Below are positions 32,210 through 40,135 of a stretch of 43,338 nt of DNA, piece after piece. The DNA is taken from assembly GCA_002327985.1 (NCBI GenBank), contig DCVM01000163.1, forward strand, positions 1-43,338, read 5' to 3'. Both the position numbers and the translations under genes were made by a program. The DNA comes from Syntrophaceae bacterium UBA2188. Lineage in GTDB: Bacteria; Desulfobacterota; BSN033; UBA1163. Positions within the stretch are counted from its first letter, which is position 1, and every line of letters starts with the position of its first letter. Below the pieces are notes generated by a model. That model had not been told where the DNA came from, did no database searches, and saw only the letters and a list, made by a program, of their open reading frames with translations.

Positions 32210-33466
32210 ATGAAAAAGATTGCAATTTTATCAGTGTTAGTTTTTGTTTTTAGTATTGTCTCAGTCTCTATGGTGATGGCCCAGGCTAAAAAGGCAGCAC
32301 CAGCATCAACCAAGGAGCCGATAAAATTAGGGGTTATATATGATTTTGTCGGTGGTTGTCACATGTATTCAGAAACGGGTGTGAAAGGGATAAAGATCGC
32401 TTTAGACGAAATCAACGCTAAAGGGGGCATCCTGGGCAGAAAATTGGATTTCATCGTTAGAGATACTGAGGGTAAGGCTGATGTGGCAGTGAGAGAAACA
32501 AAAGACCTAATCCTCAGAGAAAAAGTCCATTTCCTAATCGGGCCTTGCAGCAGCGGCATGGGCTTAGCGATGCAGGTTATCCATTCAGAGTATAAAGTCT
32601 TAAGAATTTCTGCTATAGCCAATACCGAGGCGATGACGGTCGACAAGTTCTCTCCCTATTTTGTCCAGGTGGTTCCCAACACTTATATGGAGGCCATTGC
32701 CGCCACACGTTACCTCCACAAAAAAGTCCCGACGGCAAAGAAATTCTGCACCATCGCTCCAGATTATGAATTTGGTCGGCGGGAAGAGGCGGCTTTTGAG
32801 GAAGAGATTAAAAGGTTGGTGCCTGGTGTTGAAATTCTATACCAGGCTTGGCCAAAGCTGGGAGAAAAAGATTTTACCGCCTTCATTACCGCTATCATGG
32901 CAAAGAAACCAGATGCCGTTCATAGCTCTCTTTTTGGAGGAGATTTAGTCTCCTTTACCAAACAGGCAGCCCCCTATGGCTTCTTCCAAAGCGTCCCTTT
33001 TATTGCCCTTTATGATTTTCCTGTCCTCTTAGCCTTAGGACCGGATGCTCCAGAAGGGACTTTCGGTTTTGGAAGGGGATGTTTTTTCATGGATCCCAAT
33101 CCAAAAATGATGGAGTTTGTCGAGAAATTTAGAAAGTTTACCGGCACCTATCCAGATGCATGGGCAGTACAGAACTATGACGCCATTTATTTACTGAAAG
33201 CTGCTATTGAAAAAGCAAAAACCATCGAAACAGAAGCCGTCATTAAAGCCATCGAGGGAATGCCATTCGAGGGATTAAGACAAAAATTCACTATCCGTCC
33301 GTTAGACCATATGGGAACAGTGCCTTGTTATCAAGGAACCATTGCAAAAGATCCAAACTACCCATTTAAAATTTGGAAAGATATTACCAGAGTTCCTGGA
33401 GAGCAAGTCATTCGGCCTGAAGCCAGTGTAAGGGAAATCTGGAAAAAGACAGGAGTCACCCGTTAA
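32210..33466 (+). CDS. Liv-type ABC transporter substrate-binding protein 3 (Sec signal)
   Basis: A 418-aa periplasmic binding protein with an ordinary Sec signal peptide (MKKIAILSVLVFVFSIVSVS, cleavage likely near VMAQA), unlike the twin-arginine signals of the other two. Lobe motifs are EPIKLGVIYDFVGGCHMYSETG, INAKGGILGRKLDFIVRDTEG and LIGPCSSGMG. It leads the third transporter operon, which continues into a CoA-transferase and a MaoC hydratase, suggesting an acid that is then activated to CoA. GAAAGGAGGAGAAGG precedes the ATG. Confidence 0.93.
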   Translation: MKKIAILSVLVFVFSIVSVSMVMAQAKKAAPASTKEPIKLGVIYDFVGGCHMYSETGVKGIKIALDEINAKGGILGRKLDFIVRDTEGKADVAVRETKDLILREKVHFLIGPCSSGMGLAMQVIHSEYKVLRISAIANTEAMTVDKFSPYFVQVVPNTYMEAIAATRYLHKKVPTAKKFCTIAPDYEFGRREEAAFEEEIKRLVPGVEILYQAWPKLGEKDFTAFITAIMAKKPDAVHSSLFGGDLVSFTKQAAPYGFFQSVPFIALYDFPVLLALGPDAPEGTFGFGRGCFFMDPNPKMMEFVEKFRKFTGTYPDAWAVQNYDAIYLLKAAIEKAKTIETEAVIKAIEGMPFEGLRQKFTIRPLDHMGTVPCYQGTIAKDPNYPFKIWKDITRVPGEQVIRPEASVREIWKKTGVTR

Positions 33467-33483
33467 AAAAACAAATGGAAATA

Positions 33484-33575
33484 ATGGAATGTTGGAATGA
33501 TGGAATATTGGAAAAAATGAAAAGCCATTTGCTTAAAACCCATCCATCCAGTATTCCATTCTTCCACTATTCCGG
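33484..33575. repeat. Inverted repeat of TGGAAT-rich arms, copy 1
   Basis: ATGGAATGTTGGAATGATGG with GAATATTGG on the left is largely complementary to CCAGTATTCCATTCTTCC with ACTATTCC on the right. It lies between binding protein 3 and livH. A sister copy lies at 35482-35555 in the same operon. Confidence 0.55.
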
Positions 33576-33592
33576 TTTCTCAGGTGTCGGTT

Positions 33593-34474
33593 ATGTCTTT
33601 TGATGTCCTTTTCAGCCAATTCATGAGTGGAATTGCCCGGGCGGCTCTCCTTTTCTTGGTCGCCTCGGGCCTCTCCCTCACTTTTGGTGTCCTAAGGGTC
33701 CTCAATTTTGCCCATGGCTCTCTTTATATGTTGGGAGCCTTTCTTTCTTACAGTATTTGGAAGTTCCTCCTCATGCCTGTGCTTGGCTTCTATCTTGCTG
33801 CTATTATCGCTGCCCTGATCATGGGAGCAGTAGGAATTCTTATTGAATATGTTTTACTCAGACGCCTCTATGCAAGGGGTTGGCCCGAGCAACTTTTAGC
33901 GACCTATGCAATTGTTTTAATCATTATGGATCTCGTTAAATGGGCTTGGGGTGGAGAATTTCTATCGATTCCGAGACCCAAGCCTTTCACAGGAGCTGTT
34001 TTACTTTTCGGATTCCCGTTCCCTTCTTATAATTTTTTCGTCATTTTATTAGGTTTGGGCCTGCTTGTCTTTTTATGGTGGCTTATTTATAAAACTCGTT
34101 TCGGTGATATTATCCGGGCTGCTGCACACGATCGGGAAATGGTCTCAGCTTTGGGAATACCCATTCCATGGCTTTTTACATGGATTTTTGTCCTGGGAGC
34201 TTTCATAGCCGGATTGAGCGGAGCGGTCACCGCTCCATTCGGATCCGTGGCTCTTGGTATGGATATTGAAATCATTATCGAATGTTTTGCTGTGGTCGTC
34301 ATTGGTGGAATGGGAAGCCTTCCCGGAACGCTTCTGGGATCCTTTATTGTCGGGGAGGTCTATGCCTTTGGGATCATGTTAAAACCTGAATTAGCCATTG
34401 CCTTTATATTTATGGTCATGGCAGTTGTTCTCATTATTCGACCTTGGGGGATCTTTGGAAGACCGGAAAGATAG
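33593..34474 (+). CDS. livH: Branched-chain amino acid-type ABC permease LivH, operon 3
   Basis: A 293-aa polytopic permease with GLSLTFGVLRVLNFAHGSLYMLGAF, the coupling region RAAAHDREMVSALGIPIPW and the ending IIRPWGIFGR. The ATG at 33593 is chosen; a GTG nine bases upstream is an alternative and neither has a strong ribosome site. It partners LivM 40 nt downstream. The AAAHDREM loop differs from operons 1 and 2 (RASASDREM, RAISLDREM) but keeps the D-R-E-M core. Confidence 0.92.
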   Translation: MSFDVLFSQFMSGIARAALLFLVASGLSLTFGVLRVLNFAHGSLYMLGAFLSYSIWKFLLMPVLGFYLAAIIAALIMGAVGILIEYVLLRRLYARGWPEQLLATYAIVLIIMDLVKWAWGGEFLSIPRPKPFTGAVLLFGFPFPSYNFFVILLGLGLLVFLWWLIYKTRFGDIIRAAAHDREMVSALGIPIPWLFTWIFVLGAFIAGLSGAVTAPFGSVALGMDIEIIIECFAVVVIGGMGSLPGTLLGSFIVGEVYAFGIMLKPELAIAFIFMVMAVVLIIRPWGIFGRPER

Positions 34475-34514
34475 GGCAGTAAGAATAGGGTAAGGCTGAG
34501 GTTAAGGTTAAGAG

Positions 34515-35483
34515 ATGGTAATAAAACAGACGGAACAAAAAGAGTCGATGCTCAAGAGAGGTTGGTGGTTGATTCTCCTGATCATCATCTTTTTAATCGC
34601 TCCTGCTTTCCTATCAGAATTTTACCTCACTGTCCTTTGTGAAGCTTTGGTAATGAGCCTATTTGCTCTAAGTTTCAATCTCCTCTTTGGCTATATGGGC
34701 CAACTCTCATTCGGTCAGGCAGCCTTTTATGGATTGGGTGGATATACTGTCGCCATGCTCATCACCAAAGTCCAATTTAATTTTTGGCTCAGTATTATAG
34801 CCGGGGTCCTTGTGGCCAGTGTCATTGGCCTGATCGTTGGTTTTTTTTGTGTCCGCCTGAGAGGAATCTATTTTGCCGTATTGACACTTGCTTTCGGCCA
34901 ACTCATCTTCTCTGTCGTTTTTAAATGGCATGATTTTACGGGTGGGGATGATGGAATCCAAGGAGTCTTTCCTCCGGAGTTTCTGAAATCGCCAACGAAT
35001 TATTACTATTTTCTTCTAATCGTTTTCTTGCTCTCAGCTTTCGTCTTGTGGAAGATTATACATTCACCATTTGGCCAAACCATTATATCCATGCGTGAGA
35101 ATTCTGAGAGAACAGAATTTTTGGGTATTCATATAGCGAAATATCAGTTGATCACTTTTGTGATAGCTGCGGCTTTCGCTGGCCTCGCAGGGGCCATCTG
35201 GGTCCCCTTCTATCGTTCTGTTGCCCCTTCTTATTTAACATGGATCAAATCCGGGGAGCCGGTCATGGCAGCTATTCTCGGAGGACCGGGGTTATTCTTT
35301 GGCCCGGTTTTAGGAATGTTCATCATGACATTTTTCCATAGCTGGGTCCTCGGCTTCACTATTTATTGGCCCGTCGTCATGGGGGCGCTTATTCTGGCCG
35401 TCATCTTTTTCCTGCCAGGTGGAATCCTTGGTTTTATACAGGAAAAGGTGAATGAAAGGAAAGAAATTAGAAACAGGGAGTAA
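34515..35483 (+). CDS. livM: Branched-chain amino acid-type ABC permease LivM, operon 3
   Basis: A 322-aa permease with the LivM hallmark LSFNLLFGYMGQLSFGQAAFYGLGGY. It also has FFCVRLRGIYFAVLTLAFGQL, the GGDDGIQ loop and the coupling segment RENSERTEFLGIHIAKYQL. The C-terminus is charged (EKVNERKEIRNRE). Between livM and livG lies an inverted repeat rather than the tight spacing seen in the other two operons. Confidence 0.93.
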   Translation: MVIKQTEQKESMLKRGWWLILLIIIFLIAPAFLSEFYLTVLCEALVMSLFALSFNLLFGYMGQLSFGQAAFYGLGGYTVAMLITKVQFNFWLSIIAGVLVASVIGLIVGFFCVRLRGIYFAVLTLAFGQLIFSVVFKWHDFTGGDDGIQGVFPPEFLKSPTNYYYFLLIVFLLSAFVLWKIIHSPFGQTIISMRENSERTEFLGIHIAKYQLITFVIAAAFAGLAGAIWVPFYRSVAPSYLTWIKSGEPVMAAILGGPGLFFGPVLGMFIMTFFHSWVLGFTIYWPVVMGALILAVIFFLPGGILGFIQEKVNERKEIRNRE

Positions 35484-35555
35484 TGGAATGATGGAAGAAT
35501 GGAATAATGGTATAAAGAATGAATTTATTTTATTACCCAATATTCCATTTAAGGA
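35482..35555. repeat. Inverted repeat of TGGAAT-rich arms, copy 2
   Basis: TAATGGAATGATGGAAGAATGG and the later CCCAATATTCC form an imperfect hairpin between livM and livG of operon 3. It is related to 33484-33575. The unit overlaps an upstream in-frame ATG of livG, one reason to prefer the later start. Confidence 0.5.
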
Positions 35556-35566
35556 ATAGTATTGAT

Positions 35567-36307
35567 ATGTTTCTTCAAACTCAAGGAATAACAAAAGAAT
35601 TTGGAAAACTTCGAGCGGTCAATGAAGTGAGCCTCGAAATCGTCAAGGGGGATATTCACGCCATCATCGGTCCGAATGGGGCAGGGAAGTCCACCTATTT
35701 TAATCTTGTCACAGGGTACCATCGAGCGACCTCTGGGAAAGTCTTATTCAAAGGTAAAGAAATCACAAATTTGCCAGCCTATAGTCGATGTAATCTTGGA
35801 ATCACCCGTTCTTTTCAGATTACCAGCATCTATCCGAAACTCACAGTCTATGAAAGTGTTCTCATGGGATTATTATCCCATCGGAAAGTCACCCTTAATT
35901 TCTTTTCATCTGCAAAAAAGTTTTTTAAAGAAGAAGTCTGGCGGACTTTGGAGGACGTGGGTCTGGCAGATCAGGCAAACACGTTAGGAGATTCTATCTC
36001 CCATGGGGATAAGAAGCGATTGGAACTTGCCATCACCCTCGGGACTGAGCCTGAACTGTTATGTCTTGACGAGCCCACCTGCGGCATGTCTCCTGAAGAG
36101 ACCGATATCGCTATGGGCCTCATCAAAAAATTTTCGGAAGAAAGAGGATTGACCATTCTCTTCACTGAACATGATATGAGTGTGGTTTTTGGAATTGCAA
36201 AGAGGATCTCTGTGCTTCATCAAGGGACATTGATCGCAGACGGAACCCCACAGGAAGTGAGAGCCAGCAAAGAGGTTCAAAAAGTATATTTAGGTGGGTC
36301 AGCATAA
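35567..36307 (+). CDS. livG: ABC transporter ATP-binding protein LivG, operon 3
   Basis: A 246-aa ATPase from the ATG giving MFLQTQGITKEFG; an in-frame ATG 48 nt upstream would add residues encoded by the repeat. Motifs are Walker A GPNGAGKST, Q-loop FQITS, signature ISHGDKKRLELAITL, Walker B LLCLDEPTCGMSP and H-loop TEHDMS. Its stop shares one base with the livF start (TAATG), indicating coupling. Confidence 0.92.
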   Translation: MFLQTQGITKEFGKLRAVNEVSLEIVKGDIHAIIGPNGAGKSTYFNLVTGYHRATSGKVLFKGKEITNLPAYSRCNLGITRSFQITSIYPKLTVYESVLMGLLSHRKVTLNFFSSAKKFFKEEVWRTLEDVGLADQANTLGDSISHGDKKRLELAITLGTEPELLCLDEPTCGMSPEETDIAMGLIKKFSEERGLTILFTEHDMSVVFGIAKRISVLHQGTLIADGTPQEVRASKEVQKVYLGGSA

Positions 36308-37002
36308 TGCTTGAAGTCAAAGAAATTCATACCTACTACGGGACCAGTCATATTCTCTTTGGAATCTCTTTTAATGTAAAAGAAGGGGAAGCGGTTTGCC
36401 TTCTTGGAAGGAATGGGGCTGGTAAAACCACGACCTTCAGGAGTATCATCGGTTTAACCCCGCCCAAGAAGGGGAGCATTAAATTCAGGGACAAGGAGAT
36501 GATAGGGAAACCTCCCTACCGGATTGCAAAGATGGGAATCGGCTATGTTCCAGATACACGTAGAATATTTCCTGATTTAACCGTTCGTCAAAATATTCTT
36601 GTCGCTCGGAGAGAAAAAGAAAAAGCTGTTTGGAATCTGGAAACGATCTATGCCCTCTTCCCAAAATTAAGAGAATTAGATACTCATATGGGAACCCAAC
36701 TCAGCGGTGGTGAACAACAAATGCTCACTGTTGCACGAACCTTAATGACCAACCCGGAACTTCTGCTCTTGGATGAACCCGGCGAGGGACTGGCTCCTCT
36801 GGTCATTCAAGCCATGAAGGAACAACTCGGAGAGATTAAGAAGTTGGGGATCACCATGCTCATCTGTGAACATAATGTCGGTCTTGCCACTGCCTTAAGT
36901 GACCGTGGTTATGTCATTGATAAGGGAACCATCCGTTATCAGGGTACCATTGAAGAATTACAAAAGAATGAAGAGGTAAGAAAAAAATACCTCATGGTCT
37001 AA
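36307..37002 (+). CDS. livF: ABC transporter ATP-binding protein LivF, operon 3
   Basis: A 231-aa ATPase with Walker A GRNGAGKTT, signature LSGGEQQMLTVARTLM, Walker B LLLLDEPGEGLAP and an H-loop CEHN with a true His, unlike LivF of operons 1 and 2. It forms the ATPase pair with the preceding LivG. About 100 nt without an obvious terminator separate it from the CoA-transferase gene, so read-through is likely. Confidence 0.93.
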   Translation: MLEVKEIHTYYGTSHILFGISFNVKEGEAVCLLGRNGAGKTTTFRSIIGLTPPKKGSIKFRDKEMIGKPPYRIAKMGIGYVPDTRRIFPDLTVRQNILVARREKEKAVWNLETIYALFPKLRELDTHMGTQLSGGEQQMLTVARTLMTNPELLLLDEPGEGLAPLVIQAMKEQLGEIKKLGITMLICEHNVGLATALSDRGYVIDKGTIRYQGTIEELQKNEEVRKKYLMV

Positions 37003-37104
37003 ATCCATCCTTTCGTCGCACATATTAATCCCCAGACTTCGAATTTCAATCTCTTACCGCTTCAGATTTTTTATCAGTCTTAGAGGCTGATCGGGAGGTA
37101 CCTC

Positions 37105-39105
37105 GTGAAAGAAATTTATACTGGAAAAGAAGTCTTTCACCCTATGTTCTCCCCTACCCCTCCCACAAAAGTGAAAAGGGGGAAAATGGTATCGGCAGAA
37201 GAAGCTGTTAGGGTGATTCGAGACGGTGACACGGTAGCCACTGGAGGTTTCGTCGGAACCGGATTTGCTGAAGAGATTGCAATTAAGCTGGAAGAGTATT
37301 TCTTAGCTATAGGAAGACCCAGAGACCTCACCCTCATTTATGCGGCGGGGCAGGGAGATGGAGATCAACGAGGTTTGAATCATTTTGCCCATGAAGGACT
37401 TCTAAAAAGAGTGATTGGAGGATACTGGGCACTTGCTCCAAAACTTCAACAATTAGCCATGGAAAACAAAATTCTCGCTTATAATCTTCCGCAAGGGGTC
37501 ATCTCCCATATGTATCGGGATATTGCCGCCCATAAACCCAGAACCATCACGACAGTAGGTCTTGGAACCTTCGTTGATCCGAGACTCGGGGGCGGTAAAA
37601 TTAACCAGTTGACCAAAGAAGACGTGATTGAACTCATGATCATTGACGGAAAGGAATATCTTGCTTACAAAACCCTGCCCATTCATGTCGCCATCCTCCG
37701 AGGAACGACAGCCGACACAGAAGGAAACATCACGATGGAGAAAGAGGCCCTGACACTCGAATCCCTCTCCATTGCGATGGCAGCTAAGAATTCGGGTGGA
37801 TTTGTAATCGTTCAGGTAGAAAGGATCGCAGAGCATGAAACGTTAAATGCCAGACAGGTCAAGATTCCGGGCATCCTGGTTGACTGTGTTGTGGTGTCTC
37901 CTCTGGAGCATCACTGGCAAACATTTGCCGAACCCTATAACCCTGCCTTTAGCTGTGAAATTAAAATTCCAACTCAATCCATTCCCCCAATGGAAATGAA
38001 CGAGAGAAAAATCATCTCAAGAAGAGCAGCTTTTGAGCTCAAGGCAAATAGTGTGGTCAACCTTGGGATTGGGATGCCGGAGGGAGTTGCCAATATCGCC
38101 AATGAAGAAAAGATGATTGACTATATTACCCTTACCACAGAGCCGGGAGTGATTGGGGGGGTTCCAGCGGGTGGCCTGAACTTCGGAGCAGGAACAAACA
38201 TGGACGCCCTCTTAGACCAACCCTACCAATTCGATTTTTATGACGGCGGAGGGTTAGACGTTGCCTTTTTAGGATTGGCCCAGGCAGATCAAGAAGGAAA
38301 TTTAAATGTTAGTAAATTCGGCCCGAAGCTTTCTGGGGCAGGAGGGTTTATTAACATCAGTCAGAATGCAAAGAAAATCGTTTTTGTAGGAACCTTTTCG
38401 GCTGGCGATTTGAAAGTTTCCGTGCTTAATGGGAAGCTGAGGATTGACCAAGAGGGAAAGTTAAAAAAATTTGTCAAACAGGTGGAGCATGTAACCTTCA
38501 GTGGGAAATATGCCATTTTGAAAAAACAACAGGTTCTTTACGTCACAGAGCGCTGTGTCTTCACTTTAACCCGAGAGGGATTGGAACTGACCGAGATCGC
38601 TCCAGGAATGGAAATAAAAAAGGATATCCTTTCGGCTATGGATTTCAAGCCCGTGATGAAAGAACCCGTTCGCCTCATGGACGAGAGAATCTTCAGACCT
38701 GAACCCATGGGTCTGAAAGAAGATCTGTTGACCCTTACCCTCGAAGAGCGTTTGATTTATGATCCTTCTGAAAATCTTTTTTTCGTCAACCTTGAAGGGT
38801 ATTCAATTAAAACGCAACAGAATATTCAGGAGGTTAAGGAAGCCGTCGAGAAAATCCTGGCTCCCCTGGGAAAGAAAGTCCATACCATTGTTAATTACGA
38901 CAATTTCAATATGGTGCCAGATCTTGTGGAGGACTATACGGAGATGGTAAAGTACCTTGTCAACAAGTATTATTCAGAAGTCACCCGATATACCACCAGC
39001 ACCTTCCTTCGGATGAAACTTGGGGATGCCCTTCAAAAACGTGGGGTGAAACCTCACATATACGAAAGCAGTAAAGAAGCTGAGGAAGCTCTTAAAAAAG
39101 GTTAG
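37105..39105 (+). CDS. Acyl-CoA:acetate/3-ketoacid CoA-transferase (class I, fused alpha-beta) with C-terminal extension
   Basis: A 666-aa protein. Residues about 28-530 cover both halves of a class I CoA-transferase: GDTVATGGFVGTGFAEEI and KRVIGGYWALAPKL in the alpha part, NLGIGMPEGVANIA and TTEPGVIGGVPAGG in the beta part. Glu346 is in the position of the catalytic Glu. It moves CoA between acetyl- or propionyl-CoA and a free acid. Residues about 540-666 are an extra domain (FFVNLEGYSIKTQQNIQEVK; TIVNYDNFNMVPDL) that looks STAS/SpoIIAA-like. It begins at GTG, 7 nt after GGGAGG. It probably activates the acid imported by Liv operon 3. Confidence 0.92.
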   Translation: MKEIYTGKEVFHPMFSPTPPTKVKRGKMVSAEEAVRVIRDGDTVATGGFVGTGFAEEIAIKLEEYFLAIGRPRDLTLIYAAGQGDGDQRGLNHFAHEGLLKRVIGGYWALAPKLQQLAMENKILAYNLPQGVISHMYRDIAAHKPRTITTVGLGTFVDPRLGGGKINQLTKEDVIELMIIDGKEYLAYKTLPIHVAILRGTTADTEGNITMEKEALTLESLSIAMAAKNSGGFVIVQVERIAEHETLNARQVKIPGILVDCVVVSPLEHHWQTFAEPYNPAFSCEIKIPTQSIPPMEMNERKIISRRAAFELKANSVVNLGIGMPEGVANIANEEKMIDYITLTTEPGVIGGVPAGGLNFGAGTNMDALLDQPYQFDFYDGGGLDVAFLGLAQADQEGNLNVSKFGPKLSGAGGFINISQNAKKIVFVGTFSAGDLKVSVLNGKLRIDQEGKLKKFVKQVEHVTFSGKYAILKKQQVLYVTERCVFTLTREGLELTEIAPGMEIKKDILSAMDFKPVMKEPVRLMDERIFRPEPMGLKEDLLTLTLEERLIYDPSENLFFVNLEGYSIKTQQNIQEVKEAVEKILAPLGKKVHTIVNYDNFNMVPDLVEDYTEMVKYLVNKYYSEVTRYTTSTFLRMKLGDALQKRGVKPHIYESSKEAEEALKKG

Positions 39106-39120
39106 GAAGGAATTTATTTG

Positions 39121-39555
39121 ATGCCTGAAGGAAAATCAATCCATGAACTTAAAATCGGAGACTCAGCGCAGACCTCCAAAACAATAACCGAATCCGATAT
39201 TGAACTCTTTGCCAAAGCAACGGGAGATTTTAATCCGATCCATCTCGACCAGGCCTATGCCGAAAAAACCTTTTTTAAAGGAAGGATCGCCCATGGACTC
39301 CTCTCCGTTGGCCTTCTCTCTAGCATCCTCGGAAATATCCTCCCGGGCCATGGCACCATCTACCTTTCCCAAGAGGTAAAGTTCTTGGCTCCGGTGAAAA
39401 TTGGAGATACGATTACAGCCAGGGTAGAGGTCATGGAAGTAATCCCACAAAAAAATCGGGCGAAATTTAGAACGACCTGCGTCAACCAGGATGGAACAGT
39501 TGTAGGGGATGGGACAGCCTGGGTCATGCCCCCCAGGAAGGCGTATGAAAAGTGA
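39121..39555 (+). CDS. MaoC-family (R)-enoyl-CoA hydratase/dehydratase
   Basis: A 144-aa hot-dog-fold protein with the hydratase 2 motif ATGDFNPIHLD (Asp36, His41) and GRIAHGLLS, as in PhaJ-type (R)-specific enoyl-CoA hydratases. It adds or removes water across an acyl-CoA double bond. The ATG after AGGAAGGAA is chosen over a TTG three bases earlier. It follows the CoA-transferase by 15 nt and ends this long + strand block just before a strong hairpin. Its pairing with the transferase suggests beta-oxidation-like handling of the imported acid. Confidence 0.92.
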   Translation: MPEGKSIHELKIGDSAQTSKTITESDIELFAKATGDFNPIHLDQAYAEKTFFKGRIAHGLLSVGLLSSILGNILPGHGTIYLSQEVKFLAPVKIGDTITARVEVMEVIPQKNRAKFRTTCVNQDGTVVGDGTAWVMPPRKAYEK

Positions 39556-39567
39556 TGGAACTGTTAA

Positions 39568-39607
39568 ATCAGGAAGCCCTGCCGGATTTCCAGCAGGGCT
39601 TCCTGAT
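39568..39607. terminator. Bidirectional rho-independent terminator
   Basis: ATCAGGAAGCCCTGC (39568-39582) and GCAGGGCTTCCTGAT (39593-39607) form a perfect 15-bp stem with a 10-nt loop, then a T-rich tail (CGTTACTCTTTCTT). It lies exactly between the convergent MaoC and ferritin-like genes and can serve both strands. Confidence 0.85.
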
Positions 39608-39619
39608 CGTTACTCTTTC

Positions 39620-40063
39620 TTATTTGGCCTGTTCAAGAAGGGCCTTCAATTTAGCAAGCCGCTCATTTCTTTTTTTAGCGACCAAAGAAAAGGCCCTTGG
39701 AACATCTGCCATCAGATGCTTTGATTGCTCTGCTGCTATCTGGCAAAATCTCAACATGGTCTCTTCCATTTTTAATGCTTCAGCCACAGCATTGGAGAGA
39801 CTGATATCATTGGAAAGTGTCTTCTTGAACTGATAATCTTCGGGGTTCAGATGGAAGGCAAAACAACCTTCCATCGCATCGGTGATCACGCCATAGTAAG
39901 CCCGTTCAACCTGGCTATAGAACTTCCCGTTCTCTTTGGCAAAAGCGAGGAAGAGATCCTTATCTTTTTCGAATTTTTGTGCCAACTCTTGATAGACTTT
40001 GGCAGACTCATTTTCCAGTTCTTTTGTCAAACTAATCGCTCCAGAACATGTGTTTATTTCCAT
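39620..40063 (-). CDS. Ferritin-like / rubrerythrin-type four-helix protein
   Basis: A 147-aa mostly helical protein. Glu-rich helices ELENESAKVYQELAQKFEKD, ENGKFYSQVERAYYG and EALKMEETMLRFCQIAAEQS resemble the diiron-binding helices of ferritin-like proteins. There is no rubredoxin domain. A role in peroxide or iron handling in an anaerobe is plausible but inferred; strict ExxH diiron motifs are not obvious, so metal binding may differ. A GGAGGAGGTGAACT site precedes the ATG. It is followed on the minus strand by the terminator at 39568-39607. Confidence 0.7.
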   Translation of the reverse strand: MEINTCSGAISLTKELENESAKVYQELAQKFEKDKDLFLAFAKENGKFYSQVERAYYGVITDAMEGCFAFHLNPEDYQFKKTLSNDISLSNAVAEALKMEETMLRFCQIAAEQSKHLMADVPRAFSLVAKKRNERLAKLKALLEQAK

Positions 40064-40135
40064 TAGTTCACCTCCTCCAAGGATCTAAAAGTTAACCCAA
40101 CGACGAAAAACTGGCCTCTCTAATTGAGATTTTCC

